Shown: piece by piece, positions 46,601-62,100 of the stretch
Layout of the letters: every line of letters starts with the position of its first letter
How positions within the stretch are numbered: position 1 is the stretch's first letter
Assembly (NCBI RefSeq): GCF_024362695.1
Contig: NC_065433.1
Location: 25,081,700-25,145,699 of the forward strand
From: Pectinophora gossypiella
Taxonomy: Eukaryota > Arthropoda > Insecta > Lepidoptera > Gelechiidae
Direction of reading: 5' to 3'
Length of the DNA stretch: 64,000 nucleotides
Position numbers and translations under genes: made by a program
Notes under the pieces: generated by a model
What the model was told of the DNA's origin: nothing
The model's input: only the letters and a program-made list of their open reading frames with translations
Database searches by the model: none

Positions 46601-47092
46601 AAACAAATAAATAATTAAGTATTTTGCGCGACGGCGCTTTTCTTGCAGGCATAACTTGGAAGTGTTTTTCTTATTCTCCTTACATGTATTATATTATATA
46701 GGCTATTTGTATGTATGTTTATGTATGTGTGTGTAATTTTGTGTGTTTATTTATATTTATAGAGGTATATATTTTCATTTAATTTACGGTATTTTTTAAG
46801 TTATGTTGGTATCATTATAATAATTATGTTTATTGCACCATCCCGTGCTCCAATGGATAAACTTCTTTCACCCCAAGGTTGCCTGGCAGAAATTGCTGTT
46901 TAGCAATAAGGCCGCCTATTGTGCTTATTTTTATTCGTATGTTTATGTCCTTTGTATATGTCGTTGTGCAATAAAGTATTATTGATTGATATTGATTGAC
47001 GACGGGACAGTTGATAAGAGTGAATATAATGTAAGATGACAAACGACGCTGACGAAAGAAGATGATGTTAATCCAGTAATGTTTTGTTACAG
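43643..47092. other. Intergenic region with scattered SINE/LINE pieces
   Basis: 44485-44550 (-) has a B-box-like GGTTTGAACTGG inverted segment. 45290-45500 is a repeat copy of the 43435 family. 46431-46532 (-) is a SINE tail (GGTGTCAGGGTTATTACTGA, CCTGACATGGCTCAT). 46862-46998 (+) is a LINE tail. No host gene seen. Sequences upstream of 47093 may include the promoter and a leader exon of the Dpr-like gene. Confidence 0.5.
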
Positions 47093-47123
47093 TGGGCCTG
47101 CTGAGCGGGTAGGATGCAGCGGC

Positions 47124-47187
47124 ATGCAGCGCGCAGTGTTGCTGATGGCGGTTCTCACGCCAATTTCACCACTCGATAACTTCACAG
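47124..47187 (+). CDS. Dpr-like exon 1 (signal peptide)
   Basis: The second ATG (47124) is chosen over that at 47114 because the latter runs into a stop. The chosen frame gives a signal peptide and leaves one base for the in-phase join to exon 2. The frame is open upstream to 47093, so a few more N-terminal residues are possible. Confidence 0.65.
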
Positions 47188-50100
47188 GTTTGTATCTCCT
47201 AAAGCTATGATTTCCTATAGGGGCTGGATTTTAAATGAACATTCAAGCTTTTCGACTTTAATAAGGTTGTCGCACTTTGGACTCGTTTTCTTAAGAATTC
47301 CCGTTGTACGTAAACGTATTATAATCTGTGGCGTATAAGTTGAACAAAAATGGCTAAGTATATATAATATTATATTTATAAATAAATCTGTTTATTTTGT
47401 TGGATTGAAAAAGGGATATTAAAGATTAGTGATTAAGTTTTCTATTGTAGCATGAATAGCGCAGTGTTAAAACAAAAAAAAAGTTTTTCCTAACGATGTA
47501 ATTGATAGCAGAGTAGCAGTTAAGTACATAACGTACTTAAAAGTACAGATCATATAGTCGGGTATGATAGATAATTTACTTGGCTATGTATATAAGTCTA
47601 AATAAGAATACGCGCTGTAATCTTTTGATTATACAATCTTTTTTTTTTTTTTAAACGTGTTAAGTAGACGGTCTTCCAGTGCAGTATAAGGCAAGTCCAT
47701 CCACAAAAGAAAAAACGTATTATTAGTAACAAATTACGATTTGTTACTACGATGTGTTAGACGTTGTTTATCTAGGCCTACGGGCCTAGACGTATGAAAA
47801 TAGTTTCAGGCGGTGAACCAACAATGCCATTCTGATACGTAATTTACCGATTTGTGAATAAGGCTTTCATTACACCGATCAAGGATTATTTTTTAAAATA
47901 AGGCAAGCCGGCATATCTTTGCCGCCGGCATATCTTTGGTGACAGTGGTTGTAAACATTTCGTCATATTATTTACCCGACAGCGGCGAAGCAAAAGAGGG
48001 TTATGCGCTATGTATGTGTGTATACGCATTTGTTGCCTCTTAAAACAAATGAGGTGTCACTAAAAAGCGTCTTGATTGATGGTGGTAGACTATGTGACAT
48101 ACATTATATTACTTAATATTAGGTATAAGTCGGTAAGATTTATAATGTGTACACAAACACAAAATCTTTACAGAATGGAACACAAAATACTATCTCACTA
48201 GTTTTGCATAACATACGGTCTGTGTAATAGTTGACAATATCTGGAATGAGGCAAGATCGGCATTTATTATGACGGACTTCCCTCTCTTAATGTAGACGGT
48301 CTCCCCAACTATTACATTTTATAATTTGAAATTTCACACGGTTATAAATTCGAAATAAGAGCTATATTCCTGCATCATGTTAAACGAATACATTAATGGA
48401 TCGTTAAATAACTTACGCGATCAGAAAAACTTCTCTTCCTCCGATGTGCCACTTTTTTTGATAAAAAATCCGCCACTGGCCACTGCATTCTGAAGCGCAA
48501 AATGGTAAAGAAATTGCAGGGCCGATATTGTCCAAACTAACCATACGGTTTTCAGATCGGACTAGCTCTTTAGGGACTGTTTTATCGACAGAGACGTAAG
48601 GCGCTTAGTTATTCAGAGTTAGAAGTTATTGGCAATAGACGGTCTTTTAACCCAGACGGAAGACCGTTGATTATTACTTGATTTAAACCGGAATAGGGTA
48701 GTTTTCAATTAGTCAAATTAGTTACTTTTTATTAAACGTCAAAACATGACATTACTATGGAATTTGTATGAAAAATAATCACTACTATTAAAGACGGCCT
48801 CCTTGGTCGTCCTAAATTTTGTTTTTTTTTTTTAATATATTTGTACGTTCTATTGTTTTAAATGTCAATTTTTCGTTCATAATAAAATCAGCTTACAATG
48901 TTTTTGCTTTCTCGATATTTTTCCCATATACGCTCTCAACAACTACTTTGTAATTTATCTGTAACCTAGGAAAGTACTCAATTTTTAGGCGTTTAGTTGG
49001 TTGAGCTATCATAAAACTTATCTTCATGCGTTATTCGCCACCAATCCGTAGTAGGTATATGGACCCTAAAACAGTGATAAACTTTTCATAGCAATCATAA
49101 TGTTATAGTACTTACGTAGTGGTAACGCACAAAACGAAAAATATCGGCGATCTTTTTGAAAATAGTTTAGATGAAGAAAAGATTTATATTGAGTATTGTT
49201 ACGGAAGTGGGTTACGGGATTGTAAGGAAATGTCAGGGGCCTGATGATCTTACAGTCACAACCCACATGACAGAAGGAAAAATATTTTTTCAATTTAAAT
49301 GGTAGTTATCAGTTTCAAGCGATATAGTCAGAAATACAGGCAGTAACTACTGTCATTGAACGTGGATCGAGTCATAATTAGCTTGCCTTCGTAAATTTAT
49401 GAACAACAACAGCGAGTGGTTTTTTTTTTGACGCTATTGTAAATTTTATACCTAAGGCATTGACTACTTGGCCGGAAGGTGGCTTGGCAGATGGGGAACG
49501 CGGAGGGCTTTTGCCCAGCACAAAATTTAAAACGACAGGCCTGAGGGTGACCAGTTGGGTGCGATGCTCGGTTCAGGGTCTTAAGGCGCTCCTATATAAC
49601 TCACATCTGTCTAACGATGAATCATACTTTAAAGAACAACTTTAAAGCTAGAGGTGTGGGATGTACAAGTACGTCACACATTTGCTTTTATAATAATTAT
49701 GATTATGTAATGTCTTTTACAATAATCATTAAAAGTAACGAAAAAACTGTTTTATTTGTTTAGCTTCAACAGGTATTAAACCGGAAGTCACTTCAGAGCC
49801 CGGCACGATGCCTCCGGCGGTGGTCTTCAGGAACCCGCGACCGTACTCTCCGAGGCCGAGGAAAACGTCCATGCGTCAAGGGAAGTCAGATTCACCGATG
49901 CTCAACTATATATTTGACTCCTATGCAACAAGTAACAAGCACTTCCATGACAAGTAAGCAATAATATAACATACTAGCTTTTGCCCGCGACTTCGTCCGC
50001 GTGGCGTGTTATAAAAGACAGATCTTTGTGTGTGTGGGAGTGCATATCAAATTTCAAGCATCTAACTTATACAGTTTAGATTTTTTCATACGATTATTTT

Positions 50101-53100
50101 TTCCCGCTAACTCCCATTTTTCAAAATACAGCCGTAACTAAACTTTATATTTACTAAGGTATGCATGCATGCTAGATTGAAAACATTATCTTACGCGGTT
50201 TCGATTTTTTCATACAAATGTTTTTTTCCCGCTGACTCCCGTTTCCGTGAGAACTTTGCAATATCATGTTGCAACTAAGTTTTAAGTTAACTAAGGTACC
50301 TGCATGCCAAATTTCAAGCGTCTAACTTAAGCGGTTTAGATTTTTCATACAAAAGGATTTTCCTGCTAACTCCCGTTCCCGTGGGAATTCCGGGAATTCC
50401 TTTCTTAGTGCACCTATACAGTACCTAAGCTACGTCCCTTCCAAATTTCAAGTGCCTACGTTTAGCCATTTAGGCTGTGCGTTGATATGTCAGTCAGTCA
50501 GTTTCTCCTTTTATATGTTTAGATTAGAAGTATATAACAAATATAAAATAGTAGTATATGTGTGTATGTGTAGTGTGTGTGTTCTAGTAGTAGTAGTGTG
50601 TATATATTCATATGTATATAGTATAATATACCCAAACGACAGAAGGAGAAAAATTTCAAGCAATATAACATTATAATATATTCTAGAATATATATCTCAG
50701 TTTTAGAATTTAAAATTTAAAATTAAAATTAAATTTTAAATAGATATATTATTTTAATTTTCCTATTATCCTCACCTTATGGTCGCCTGGAAGAAATTGC
50801 CGTGTACTAAATAACCTGTGTAACTGTTTCTTATTTGTGCATTAAAGTACTTATAAGTATTTAAGTATTTGTATGCATGCCATGGTCAAACACTACTCAA
50901 ACTCAACTTTAATATTTGTTTTACGATTATTATTAGTAGAATACCTATAAACCTACTAAAAGAGGTGTCCTGTGAACATAAAATTCTATTCCTATTTTCT
51001 TCCTAACGGTTTGCTAATAGGTTCGTTCGTTCTATTGTTTAATTACCGCCAATTATTAAATAACTTTTGAAGTCACCCATAATCAATAGTCATGGAGTAA
51101 TCTTGGCCACAACTCTACCACTACATACCTTTTCGCGTTCATTAGTCGTCCTTGTAAGCGTTTGCAATCAGGAATTTAGAAAATAACAGTGCTAGTAGTG
51201 GATATGTTACGACGGAAACTATATATCTTAATGATAAAAATGCCTAGTATTAAATGTGTTGCTCTAGTTATTAAATAACTTGTAATGTATACCTACATTA
51301 CTTGAAAACATGAGTTGCTGTTGCAGTTTCTTGTTATTTCTTCTCCTCAGCCATAACACCTTGCGAAATGACGTACCTAGATTCAAAAATGTTAAATTGA
51401 CCTTTAACAAATTTATCCATGATAATTACGTTGAATAAATGATTAGATTTTGATTTTGTGATTATACTATAATTATCTTCCTAGCGTTCATTCAACTTTT
51501 ATTAAGGGATCTTCGGAGGCTGATAATTTATATTAAGTCAAAACATTCTAAAAGTTGAAAGAAACTGTCCTTTAAAAGCAGGACAAACGGCGAACTCGCG
51601 GAACCGACCCTAAAAAATCCCGCTTATCTCACTAAAGATGCAAAGGCGCGCCTTCTAATGGTGTCGAACAATTTAAAATTCATGAATTGAATCTTAATAT
51701 TATTCAGCAAAATGGGATCTGGTAATGAAGTAAAGCTAAAGCTACAAACAAAATTAGCATGATAAGCGTTATTTTGATGCAGCCATCAACTTTATAGACT
51801 CGAAGGAATCCTTAAAAGCTGCGTCCATTGTAAATTTTACGATTCATTTCAATAAAGTAAGTTTTTACGAGATATAAATTCTGAGATAAAAACGTAATTA
51901 AAAATTATGTTACCGCTAATGTACCTATTACGATGTGATATAATGTTGACCAAAAATCCCACTAACAATGTCACTTGTCATTTCTCTCAAATGCGTTCCG
52001 ATTTTACTCAATGAAAACTATTAAATGCATTTATTTTAAACATTAGAATCGTGTCGCTTTCTAGCACACGATGTTATGTATTAATTATCTCTCTCTGTTT
52101 AGCTCTTTTTACACCGGCATTGCTGCAGATCATAACCTATTGTTTTGTGTCTTTCAAAATAGAGTTTTCGATCCAACCCCATCAGAAAAAACGGAGATAG
52201 AAATAGGTTGAAAAAAAATGTCACACAATAAACAACATTCAAAATTAAAACAAAGTAACAACCACATCAAGTCAGAACAAATAAACCATAGGACGGACAC
52301 GTTCCGTTAAACAGTGAAACTAATTTCGGTTAATACCAGCCCACGTTATCTCATTTGCCGGTCTAATGAAGATCCTTTTCAGCCTGGCAGCAGCAAAGGG
52401 CCACCTTTACACCGATAACCGAGCCAAATACAAGTAGGTTTGTAATTTCTCCAAAATTATTTCATAATGCTCCGGTACTTACAAACTTGTTACGCCCCTT
52501 GTAGATAAATAATATATGTAACTAAACGTCAGACACGCGGCTTCTTAGTTTTGATTCTTACTTTTTAACCGACTTCAAAAATGTAGAAGGATATTTAGAC
52601 AATGTTCTCAGGCATGAAATACTGAAATCATTTTTTTTATAGATTGAAGCGATTAATTATCTCTAATATCCGCACACCTAAATCACGTTACCGCGAATAA
52701 TAAAGTACGGTTTTACTAACAATGTAAATGTTGTAATCTGTTAGCAGCGATACCTATATTCCTAATTCGGATAACCAGAGGCACATCCATCGCATAATGA
52801 ACTGAGTTTGTTGTCATTTCGTCAAGTTTTGTTAGACGGACAGTAATGTCTCAACACGATACATCTTTCTATAAAAGACGTTTTGTGTTCTTTACACGTC
52901 TCATATGAATATTACGACTGTATTTGTAAATTTGTTTCGTCCTAAGAAGACTGTCTAGACTAACTTCACAAAGAGTTGCAGGCTTACTACGGGTATGTTG
53001 CCTCAGTTCTCAATTACGGACTCCTGCTATGGGGCAATGGCAAAGATAACAAGAGAGCACTTGTAGCTCAAAAACAGTGTATTAGAGCCATCTGTAACAA

Positions 53101-56100
53101 AGCACCTTATATTTCGTGTCGTCCGCTGATTGTAAGCTTACGAATTTCGACAGTCCCTTGTATGTATATACTGGAGGTATTTAAATTTGTTAAAAAGCAT
53201 GGACATTTGTTTAAGAGAGCAGCTGATATTAATCCTAGAAGGAGACGACTACCACACGAACTAGCAAGGGACTACTGTCCAAAAACTACACTTTGTTTAG
53301 AAAGTCCTCATAACATGTGCATAAAAGTATACAATAAGATACCTGATAAATTTAAAAACGGACCCACTAAAGTTATGACTTTTAAATTATGCGAATGGCT
53401 TATTACTAATAGTTTTTATAGTATTAGAGAATTTTTGAATTTTTGACATTTGCATGCTAATAATAATTAGTGGATAGAGATGCTGTAACACTGCTTTATA
53501 CCATATTGTGACTCTGTACCTACCTATCCTAAGCGAATAAATGATTTCTGATTTCTGATATTATGGTACATTTAACAACATGATGGACACCTTTACAATA
53601 CAATACAAATACACTTTATTGCACCAAAATAAAAAGAAATAATTACAAAAAGTCTCTTAACTAAGTACATGGCAAATGGCGGCCTTATCGCTTAAAGCGA
53701 TTTCTTCCAGACAACCATAAGGTGACCTTTATGTTTATCCCTCTCTCACCTTCGGTGTAATGGGCGTCTTTTAATTCATAGCCCTTGCACGTCTATAGAC
53801 GAGGCCGGTTTAAATAAAACGGTTCCCGTTTGGGATCACTTTTCTTTTTAGAAAGGCCAGTTTTAATATTTTACATGTATGTGACATTAATTACCCCTAA
53901 TGGCTTTTGTAATTAAGAGAAGACCGTATAAGAGAAAAGGATTTAACTTAAAATGAGAAAATTATACTATTGATATCAGTGTGATAATTCTGCTATGGTA
54001 AATCACGTTGAAAATATAATGTACTTATCGATATAAAACATAATTCACATATTTTAATATATTGAGGTCAACCAATCCTAATTCATATGAATTAGCTTCA
54101 TTTGCTCTGCTCTCACAAACGGCATGTTAAATTAACTTTCCAAGCGACGTTCCTCAAACACACGATAGATGGCGTTGTTCACTTTTAACGTGATAATTAC
54201 CTATTTTCTCATTGCTGGGATACATAATTATTAAAAAATGTAATGTAATGGCAGAAGCATTATAAAACAAATTGTTGCTTGATATTTGGATCACATTATG
54301 TAGAGAATGACGTTGCTACCTATATGGCGTCTCTTTATTTTGGATCAAAATAATAATGGGTGGAAGTTATAATTGTACACCACGGTAGTATAATAAAAAG
54401 GGTCACCATTAAACCCAAAAACAAAGATAAAAGATACATATGTCTATATTAGAAGTTTAAACAAAGAAAAAACTTAACAACGCCATCTATCGTGTTTATG
54501 GGGAACGCCGATTGGAAAGTCCCTCATTATAGAAATGTTTGGTTATGCTGATTCATTTTCACGAGGTAGGTTACTTTATTATTTCTAACAATAAAACTGC
54601 CGTATTTTAAACATAATGAACACTCATATTCATAAAGATTGTTACCCGAAATTTCAGGAACAAATGAAGCCGATTGTGTTTTTTACGCTTCGCAAAGTTT
54701 TGCACGTCAGCTACGAAGTCGCATCAGCGTCAGAATGGCCGGTCACTCGACGAATTTTAAGTTGAAATGGTGCTTAATTATTGTATTGTCATTATCAAGC
54801 GTATTTTAAAAGAAGTTTAATTATCTGCAAGTAGATATCTCTATATTAACATAACTAATAAATTTATATGGACTTTTAATTTAAGTGCATTGTTATCGTC
54901 CAAGCAAATGGGCCTATAATTTAAAAGTATTTAATGATTTAAAATATTAGTGAATTCATATAAGTTATTTATAATTGAAAATGTTATATAACTAATCAAT
55001 TAATTTAAAAAGTAAGTAAACAGAAAAGGCGGGAACGGAAATGAGAATTACGCGGCAAAGGAAACAAATAAAGAGGTGGTGGTGGAGAAGGGGTTGGATT
55101 GGTTCTCCGACTTTTCTAGGAGACGTTGGTGAATAAATAGTCGATAAAGTCACTGAGTATAATAATGACACCCTATTGGTGGGCTAAAAAAAATGTGACG
55201 TGAGTGTATGTTGGTCGGACCATGTTATCTTAAGAACGGCTAACCGTTCTTAAGAAAACATGGTCCATATAGTCCGACTCCTTATTCGAACGAACAGGGA
55301 AAAAGTTCACATGGTCGGATCAGTAGGACAAAGTGTTCAGAGTTTAGAGGCATATTTATATTTGGTGTTTATTTTATGAAGACAAAGTGTGCGGCGGACC
55401 TACAGCTAAGTCTCGCTGCCAACAAGCGTTTTGATTAAAAATAAATATTTCCGTATCTGGGGACTCTACAGCTGCCGAGTTCAAAGACCGGCCGTCCTGA
55501 CGTTAAGATGGCCAAGCACCTTTAAATATTATGTTATTTCTAACATACGTTGGAATAAATGTCTGGCGATAGGCACTAATAGGGAAATGATTGAGCACCA
55601 TAGCAATTTAAAATACGCAGAATGAAGCCGAGTGACTGGTCATTCTGATGCTCACGAAGTTGCTAAATGGCAGTCCCATGGCTGCTCGAACACTTCGAAG
55701 CCTGCAGTTAAAGGACTGACACGAAAATCACATACTATATTGATTTTGATTTTCACGGCTGTCATCTATTCTTTGAAACAACACAATTGGGTATTAAGAT
55801 ATTTTTATAAATGATAGATTATGCTAGGTATTAAAATACTATTAATTTGAATATGTTTGCTTTCCATGAAAAGCAAACATTTTCAAATACTACTGCATGC
55901 AGTAGTACTTAAGTAGTTTTTTTTTGCATGCTGAAGATAATGTCCAGTAGATATAAATAACAATTTGTTAATTTTTCATTTCTTAACATACTGGCATACA
56001 AGCTTCTAATAAACATGATGGGGGTTAGTAATCACCATTATTATTGGAGTCTATATTTAATTTAACCACATACTCATAAGACACCTTACCCTAGTGATGG

Positions 56101-59100
56101 CTACAGATTTTATTTATTAAAAACGTCATATAACAAGGACAATTTGTTTACATTTACAGGTTACATGAAAGTCAAGTAAATACACGATTTTCGCTAAAAT
56201 AAACACAATCCTACTGATTTGACAGCTAAAAATAGACAAATAAGGCTAATTAAGACAGAATCTCGAAAGGGTTTTAGAATTAGCGTAACTTTCTTCCCTT
56301 ACTTAACGAATTGAATTATTTTATTTACTTATACAAAATAAAGGTAAACAACAAATTCTAATCACGTGAACGTGGAAACATCTCAAATTGAATATTTACG
56401 ATTATGTTATGCATGCTGAAGTGTAAAGATACTAGTTTACGATGCGAATGAATTATTTTATTTGAATAAAAAGTATACCGGTTAGCCCAATCTTTCGAGG
56501 TGCAAAAAGAATTACAAGTAGATATATAGAATAGGGGCAAATTATTACTCCATGATTTCCGGCTCTTTTTAACAATGATATTGTGATAGTGTAATGACAA
56601 ATTATAATACTTTTTTTTACCTTTGATGGGTTTTGGCTCTTGGCCCCAGACTTGCCCGAAGGCATTGACGAGGCCTAAGATGGAGCGAGCTCGCCCAGAA
56701 GGAGCCTGTTCACTATGGCCTTGAAACCACCCGGGTTATATGCATTCGGAAATACGGAAGATGGCAAAGATTCCACTGCCAATACTTCCCAACACTTGGT
56801 TGAGGGAGTTTAAAGCGGACGTTATGATCTTCGCAGGCATTTTTTTTTGTCATACACAATAATAATGATACTGATATAGATGGACAAAATTAGGTTTCGA
56901 CGAAAAGTACTAAGATTAGTCAATCATATAATTGCCCGCTGACCGTATCGCTAAAGCATGGGATTTTGGCCCCAAATTATGAAGAAATAATTTCATAATT
57001 AAAACACATAATAACGGGTTCTTACCGCGTTTAAATGGGGATATGAGACTATGAGGTAAGAACCCGTTATTATGTGTTTTAATTATGATAATAACCGCGT
57101 AAACTTAAAACAATGTATAAATAATTTCATTTCTAGAAGTATTTTTAGAGACAATGGCTTACAATATTTTGTCCAAATTTATTAACCTGTGCCAACTTAG
57201 TACGTCGTACCACCAATTGTCTTGAGGGGTGGCACCACCGGTTAAATGCTAAATCGGGTGTTATAAGTGTTATGTCTGTCTTGTCATGTGTGTCTTATTT
57301 TTATTACAAGAATTTTAGTAAATGCGAAGTTTGTTTTATCTTCCAACTTGACCAGCGCTCCTCAATAACAGGATTACATGCAAGTTTGTTTGGTTTTGTC
57401 TTCAAACTACAAAATAATCTTTATATTTTTTGAAAACCAAGGTATTCCGTTCCAGATTTCGTCCGCCGTCGTTTGAAGGTGACGTGTCTTCGGAGGATAC
57501 CTCCATTGATGCCGACACCGGAGCTACTGTCAACTTCGATTGTCAAGTAGCATCCCTGAGGGACAAAACCGTGAGTACAACAGTAAAATTTCATGAAATG
57601 ATCAAAATTGGAATGTTATTAAACTCAAAAATGACACGCGGTCACGTGTAAAGCAGAATTTATTTTTTTATTTTGATGACGACAAAAAAAGTCCAGTTGT
57701 TCACAGAACTGTGAACAGAACTGTACAACAGAAGTAATGTCTGTAAAAGAATAACTAAACTATGTAGCTATGTTCATTGAACTAATCTATTTTCTCACTG
57801 TAAATTTTATTTTATAATGTCAAGATATCTATTACAGAACTATACAAATTTTATTTTACTTTTTAGTAATTATTATAGTATATTAAACGAGGAAACGAAT
57901 TCAACAATTATTTAATCTACATTAAAAGGAGCGAGCACACATCTAGAAATTTTACAAACTTAAAACTTAGATACATGTAGTATAGTTATAGCTAGTTTTA
58001 ACCTACATGGTCATTAAGTAGACAGTGTTGAAGTCACAACGTTTGTTGCAGGTATCTTGGATTAAAGTTTCCGACGATGAAAATTTGGAGTTGCTAACTT
58101 TAGATTTAGAAACACATACAGCGGATTCGAGGTGAGATATTGAGAAAGTTTTGTACCCTTTCAGTCTATTCCCAAGCAGAGCTTAGGAATATCCGACAAT
58201 TTATTACTCCAGTGAAACCTTGTTGAAAGTTTAACCTTACGCCGAATTTTGACAATTGACATTTATAAAGTTAAGTGAAACCTAGTTTAAGATACCAACT
58301 TAATGCCATTTTACTTGAATGATCATATTTCTAAGGTATTTAGCTTAAAGAATATAATATTAATTATTTTAGACGCAACGCTAGTATTGAATAGGATAGT
58401 TTGTTTTTTTTTTTGACCAGATTCCGTGTGGACTTGGCCAGCGAAACCTGGCGGTTGACCTTGTCAGACGCTCGGGCCACGGATTCTGGTGTCTATTGTT
58501 GCCATGTGTCCACGCACCCACCGATGTTAAAGCGCTTCAAACTTACAATTCATCGTAAGTATTATTAAAATCAAGCAATTCACAGTTTATATTTGAGAGA
58601 ACATTAATTACCTAAATTATTTAAAATTTAGGATAACCCAAAAAGTATCCGCAATTATTATGTCTACTGTCATCTTCTATATTATCAGAATAAATATTGT
58701 TGACGAAATGTAACCTATGCAATCACTTATTTTAAATAGGACTAAGTATTATTGAGTTACGTTGGACCGAAGTGTATCATTTTTAAAATAGTCATTTCTA
58801 AATCCCTTTCATACTAGCAGTTTAGTTAAATGTAACTTTTCCAACAGGTCCTGAAATAAAACTGACCAAAGAGGCGTTCCTTGAGACAAGCGAGACACTC
58901 TCCCTGAAATGCATGATCTTACACTTGCACCCCGGAGATTCCGAGCCCGCTCTCCGATGGTATAGAGGAAACAGCTCAGTTCCGCTGGATGAAATACGTG
59001 GCGGAGTTCTTATCGAGACGGACTATCTGACGTTCACGAGTCACCTGCAGGTAAACCTATAAATATATCTGCAACAAACCATTGTACTGTAGGGTTGTAA

Positions 59101-62100
59101 CGAATGTTGCTGCTGTGCGAATGCAAAACAATTTCATAAGTGTGCGCGATTCTGCTAAAGCGAAATCGAAACATCTTGTTCTTCTCAATGATTGATATAT
59201 AAAATAATACCTACACAGCTATAACCTGACGAGAAGGATACTTCGCAACTGACATCGCGGGGAAACATCGAATCCTCGGACTCGTGACCTCGACAATTCG
59301 GCACGACTAAGCGTCTTCTGGGGTAACAAAATGTTTCAAATTTTCGCATTTTTAATAGCAAAAGCGAGGATAATAATGCGAAAGTCTCGCTTTCGCATAT
59401 GTTAAACCGAGACTTTCGCTTTTGTATATGCGAAAGCGAGAACATTCGTTACAACCCTAGTGTCCCTAGTAATTTCCAAAGACATAATCAAACATAATAT
59501 TTAGATTATTTTTTAAAGATATACATTCTACATGTATATTATCGTCGCCAATAGCGTCAAGTTATTTCGATAACAATGCCATATAATTATTGCGTCTCTA
59601 GCACTAAAATTAAACCAGACTGTAGGCGACTAAAATAAGCAGCACTTCATTCAACTAGACAACGTAATTTTGTATGTGACCTTTGTTATGAGAAAAGATA
59701 ACAGACCGCACGATATTTACTGGATGATGGTCATGGGTTAACTACCGGGAGGGTGCTTTCGTTAAAACAGCTTTCCCACAACCGATTAATATAAATTCTT
59801 GCAAAATAGACTCATAATTTAAAGCTTATTCAAATAATAATCAGCTTACAAAAATATACAGTGCTGAAACTAGTCTGTAGGTGAAAAGATAGATAAATCT
59901 GTTTGCCATGATGTGTCAAGTCTTTTGATCACATCGTTAGTATTCACCTCACAACCCATACGATAGAAGAAGTCTTCTTCTTTTTTCGGATAATTTGGCC
60001 ATGACATTGTGGAGAGTTTGCCACAACTAATACAACCTAGAAATTACGAACAGCAGTCTTATTCATAGCCAACAACATCCTAGACTGCGAAAAGAACTTA
60101 TTATCAATTTTGCGCCAATCAACAAAGCCATTATCGTTATGCTTTAAAATCGGCTTACTAATATATTATTTCCTTTGACCCTCCTAAACGAAATGACGTA
60201 GTAGAAAAAGTTCGTATTTTGTGGTCAAATCACTACATGCTCGCTAAAAATCGCACTGTACCCTTTTCTACACCCTCTAGGCCCAGTAATTTTACCTTCG
60301 TTCAGACTAAATTGCCGTAATATATTTGCGGGGTAAAGTGTAAGTGGCAACTTAAATATTCTCTCCACTTACTCGTACTGCTCTGAGTTATCTCCGTGAA
60401 AAATATATCTTGTTGGGGTTTCTCGCAATATCATACTGATGTCACCGAGTTGTTTATGAACTGACAATTTAGACACTGTAGGTATAGAAAAAATAAGCGC
60501 TTGAATTTTGTGTTTAATCAATAAAAACTATTCAGCTGGTATTCTCGCTTTAGGGTTAAATAAAAACGAAATAATGATAGGTGAATAATGAATAACAAAA
60601 AAAAAACGGCTTTACCACCTACAGGATGTTAGTGAGATCGTAACGAATACTGAGGAGGATGATTCAGACCATGACTCTGAGATTTTTTTTAGTTTTTGAA
60701 AATTATTTTCAATTGTATACTTTTGCGATGGAAAATTCCATTTGATATTAACTCAGAATAATGAGCTGAATCGTTCTCAGTATTCGTTACGATGTCACAT
60801 ACACCCCATACAAGCACATTATGGGTGATAGTGTCACCGTAACGAATACTGAGGGGGATATTTTTTTTATTTTCAGTTCCATAGTTTTGCGACAGAAAAT
60901 TCGACTTGATATCAACTCAGAATCATGGTCTGTATCATCCCTCAAAGTTTTCGTTACGATGTTACAAACACCTGTTCATCTTTGTATAAAAGGAATATGA
61001 CTCGCTCATTGGAATTGTTCCAACAGGTGGCCATGCTCAAGGTGGAAGATGCTGGTAACTACACCTGTGCCTTGCATGTGCCAATGGAGATGAGAACAGT
61101 CGCGAGGGTTCATGTGTTACGAGGTAATGAAATTTGAAAGTACTTAAATGTTTCAGTTATTCTTTAGATGATTCCGTGCTTCGGAGGACACGTTAAGTCG
61201 TTGGGCCAATGCGTTGAGCAGCGTGGTGGAATGCTCCTTACCCCAGAGGCATGTGCCCAGCAGTGGGTCGTATATAGGCTATTTATGTTTTATGTACCTG
61301 TTTATTTTAATGAATACAATATTTGAAAATATATTTTTGCATATATATCGCACATAATTTTCTTCCGGCCAGTTAAATTCATAAGTCTATCTTAAAGATT
61401 TTCCCAATAAACATTTGTGATATTAATATCTTTAGCCTTGGGTAAATACTAAAATAGTATATTGTAATTCAACAAGCATTTAAAAAATGTAATGTGTACA
61501 AAAAGCAGTACTTTATATTCGTAGGTATTCATAATAATAATAAACATTAATTGCGTTACTGATTTTCAATAATGTTCGTTTTAATATTTGAGATATTTCA
61601 CAGGGTTGAGTATTTATTCATAACCATAAATTGCACGCGTTTTCATCAAACATACTTAAATGCCTGGAACAGAGAGTCGAAATATTTTACATTCTCCAAT
61701 ATCTCCGTATATGGTCAGATTATAAAATTTTACTTAATATTTACCCAGTTGATATTTATATAAAACTGTAAGTAATCTAAATATAAATTTCGAAATAAAG
61801 TGTTTTCTTGCTCGTGATTCAAAATCAATGTTAATTGTATCAAAATCAAAACCACAAAAAAAAGAATATCAAAACCACATTACACAATCAGTAGACCCCT
61901 CCTTGTTTGTGGCTTACGTTTGTTTTTCCTTCAAATTCAAAATAAGACTAAAACTGATTGTTTCTTTTTCTTCATTAAAAATAAATATTTTGTTTTGTTA
62001 TCAAAATAAATATTTTCAACGCTAAATTCCTACTTCGAGAAATATGAAGGGTAAATGAAAATTTGAATTCACGACTTACCTAAACAATATCGGAGCTTTG

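Noticed and set aside
47114..47180. ATG at 47114 as start of the Dpr-like gene
   Set aside because: That frame stops after 21 codons and does not give a signal peptide; ATG 47124 gives both a signal peptide and the right phase.
57430..57651. Frame of 73 codons taken as a gene
   Set aside because: Only 57456-57570 is coding (Dpr-like exon 3); the rest is intron read-through on either side.
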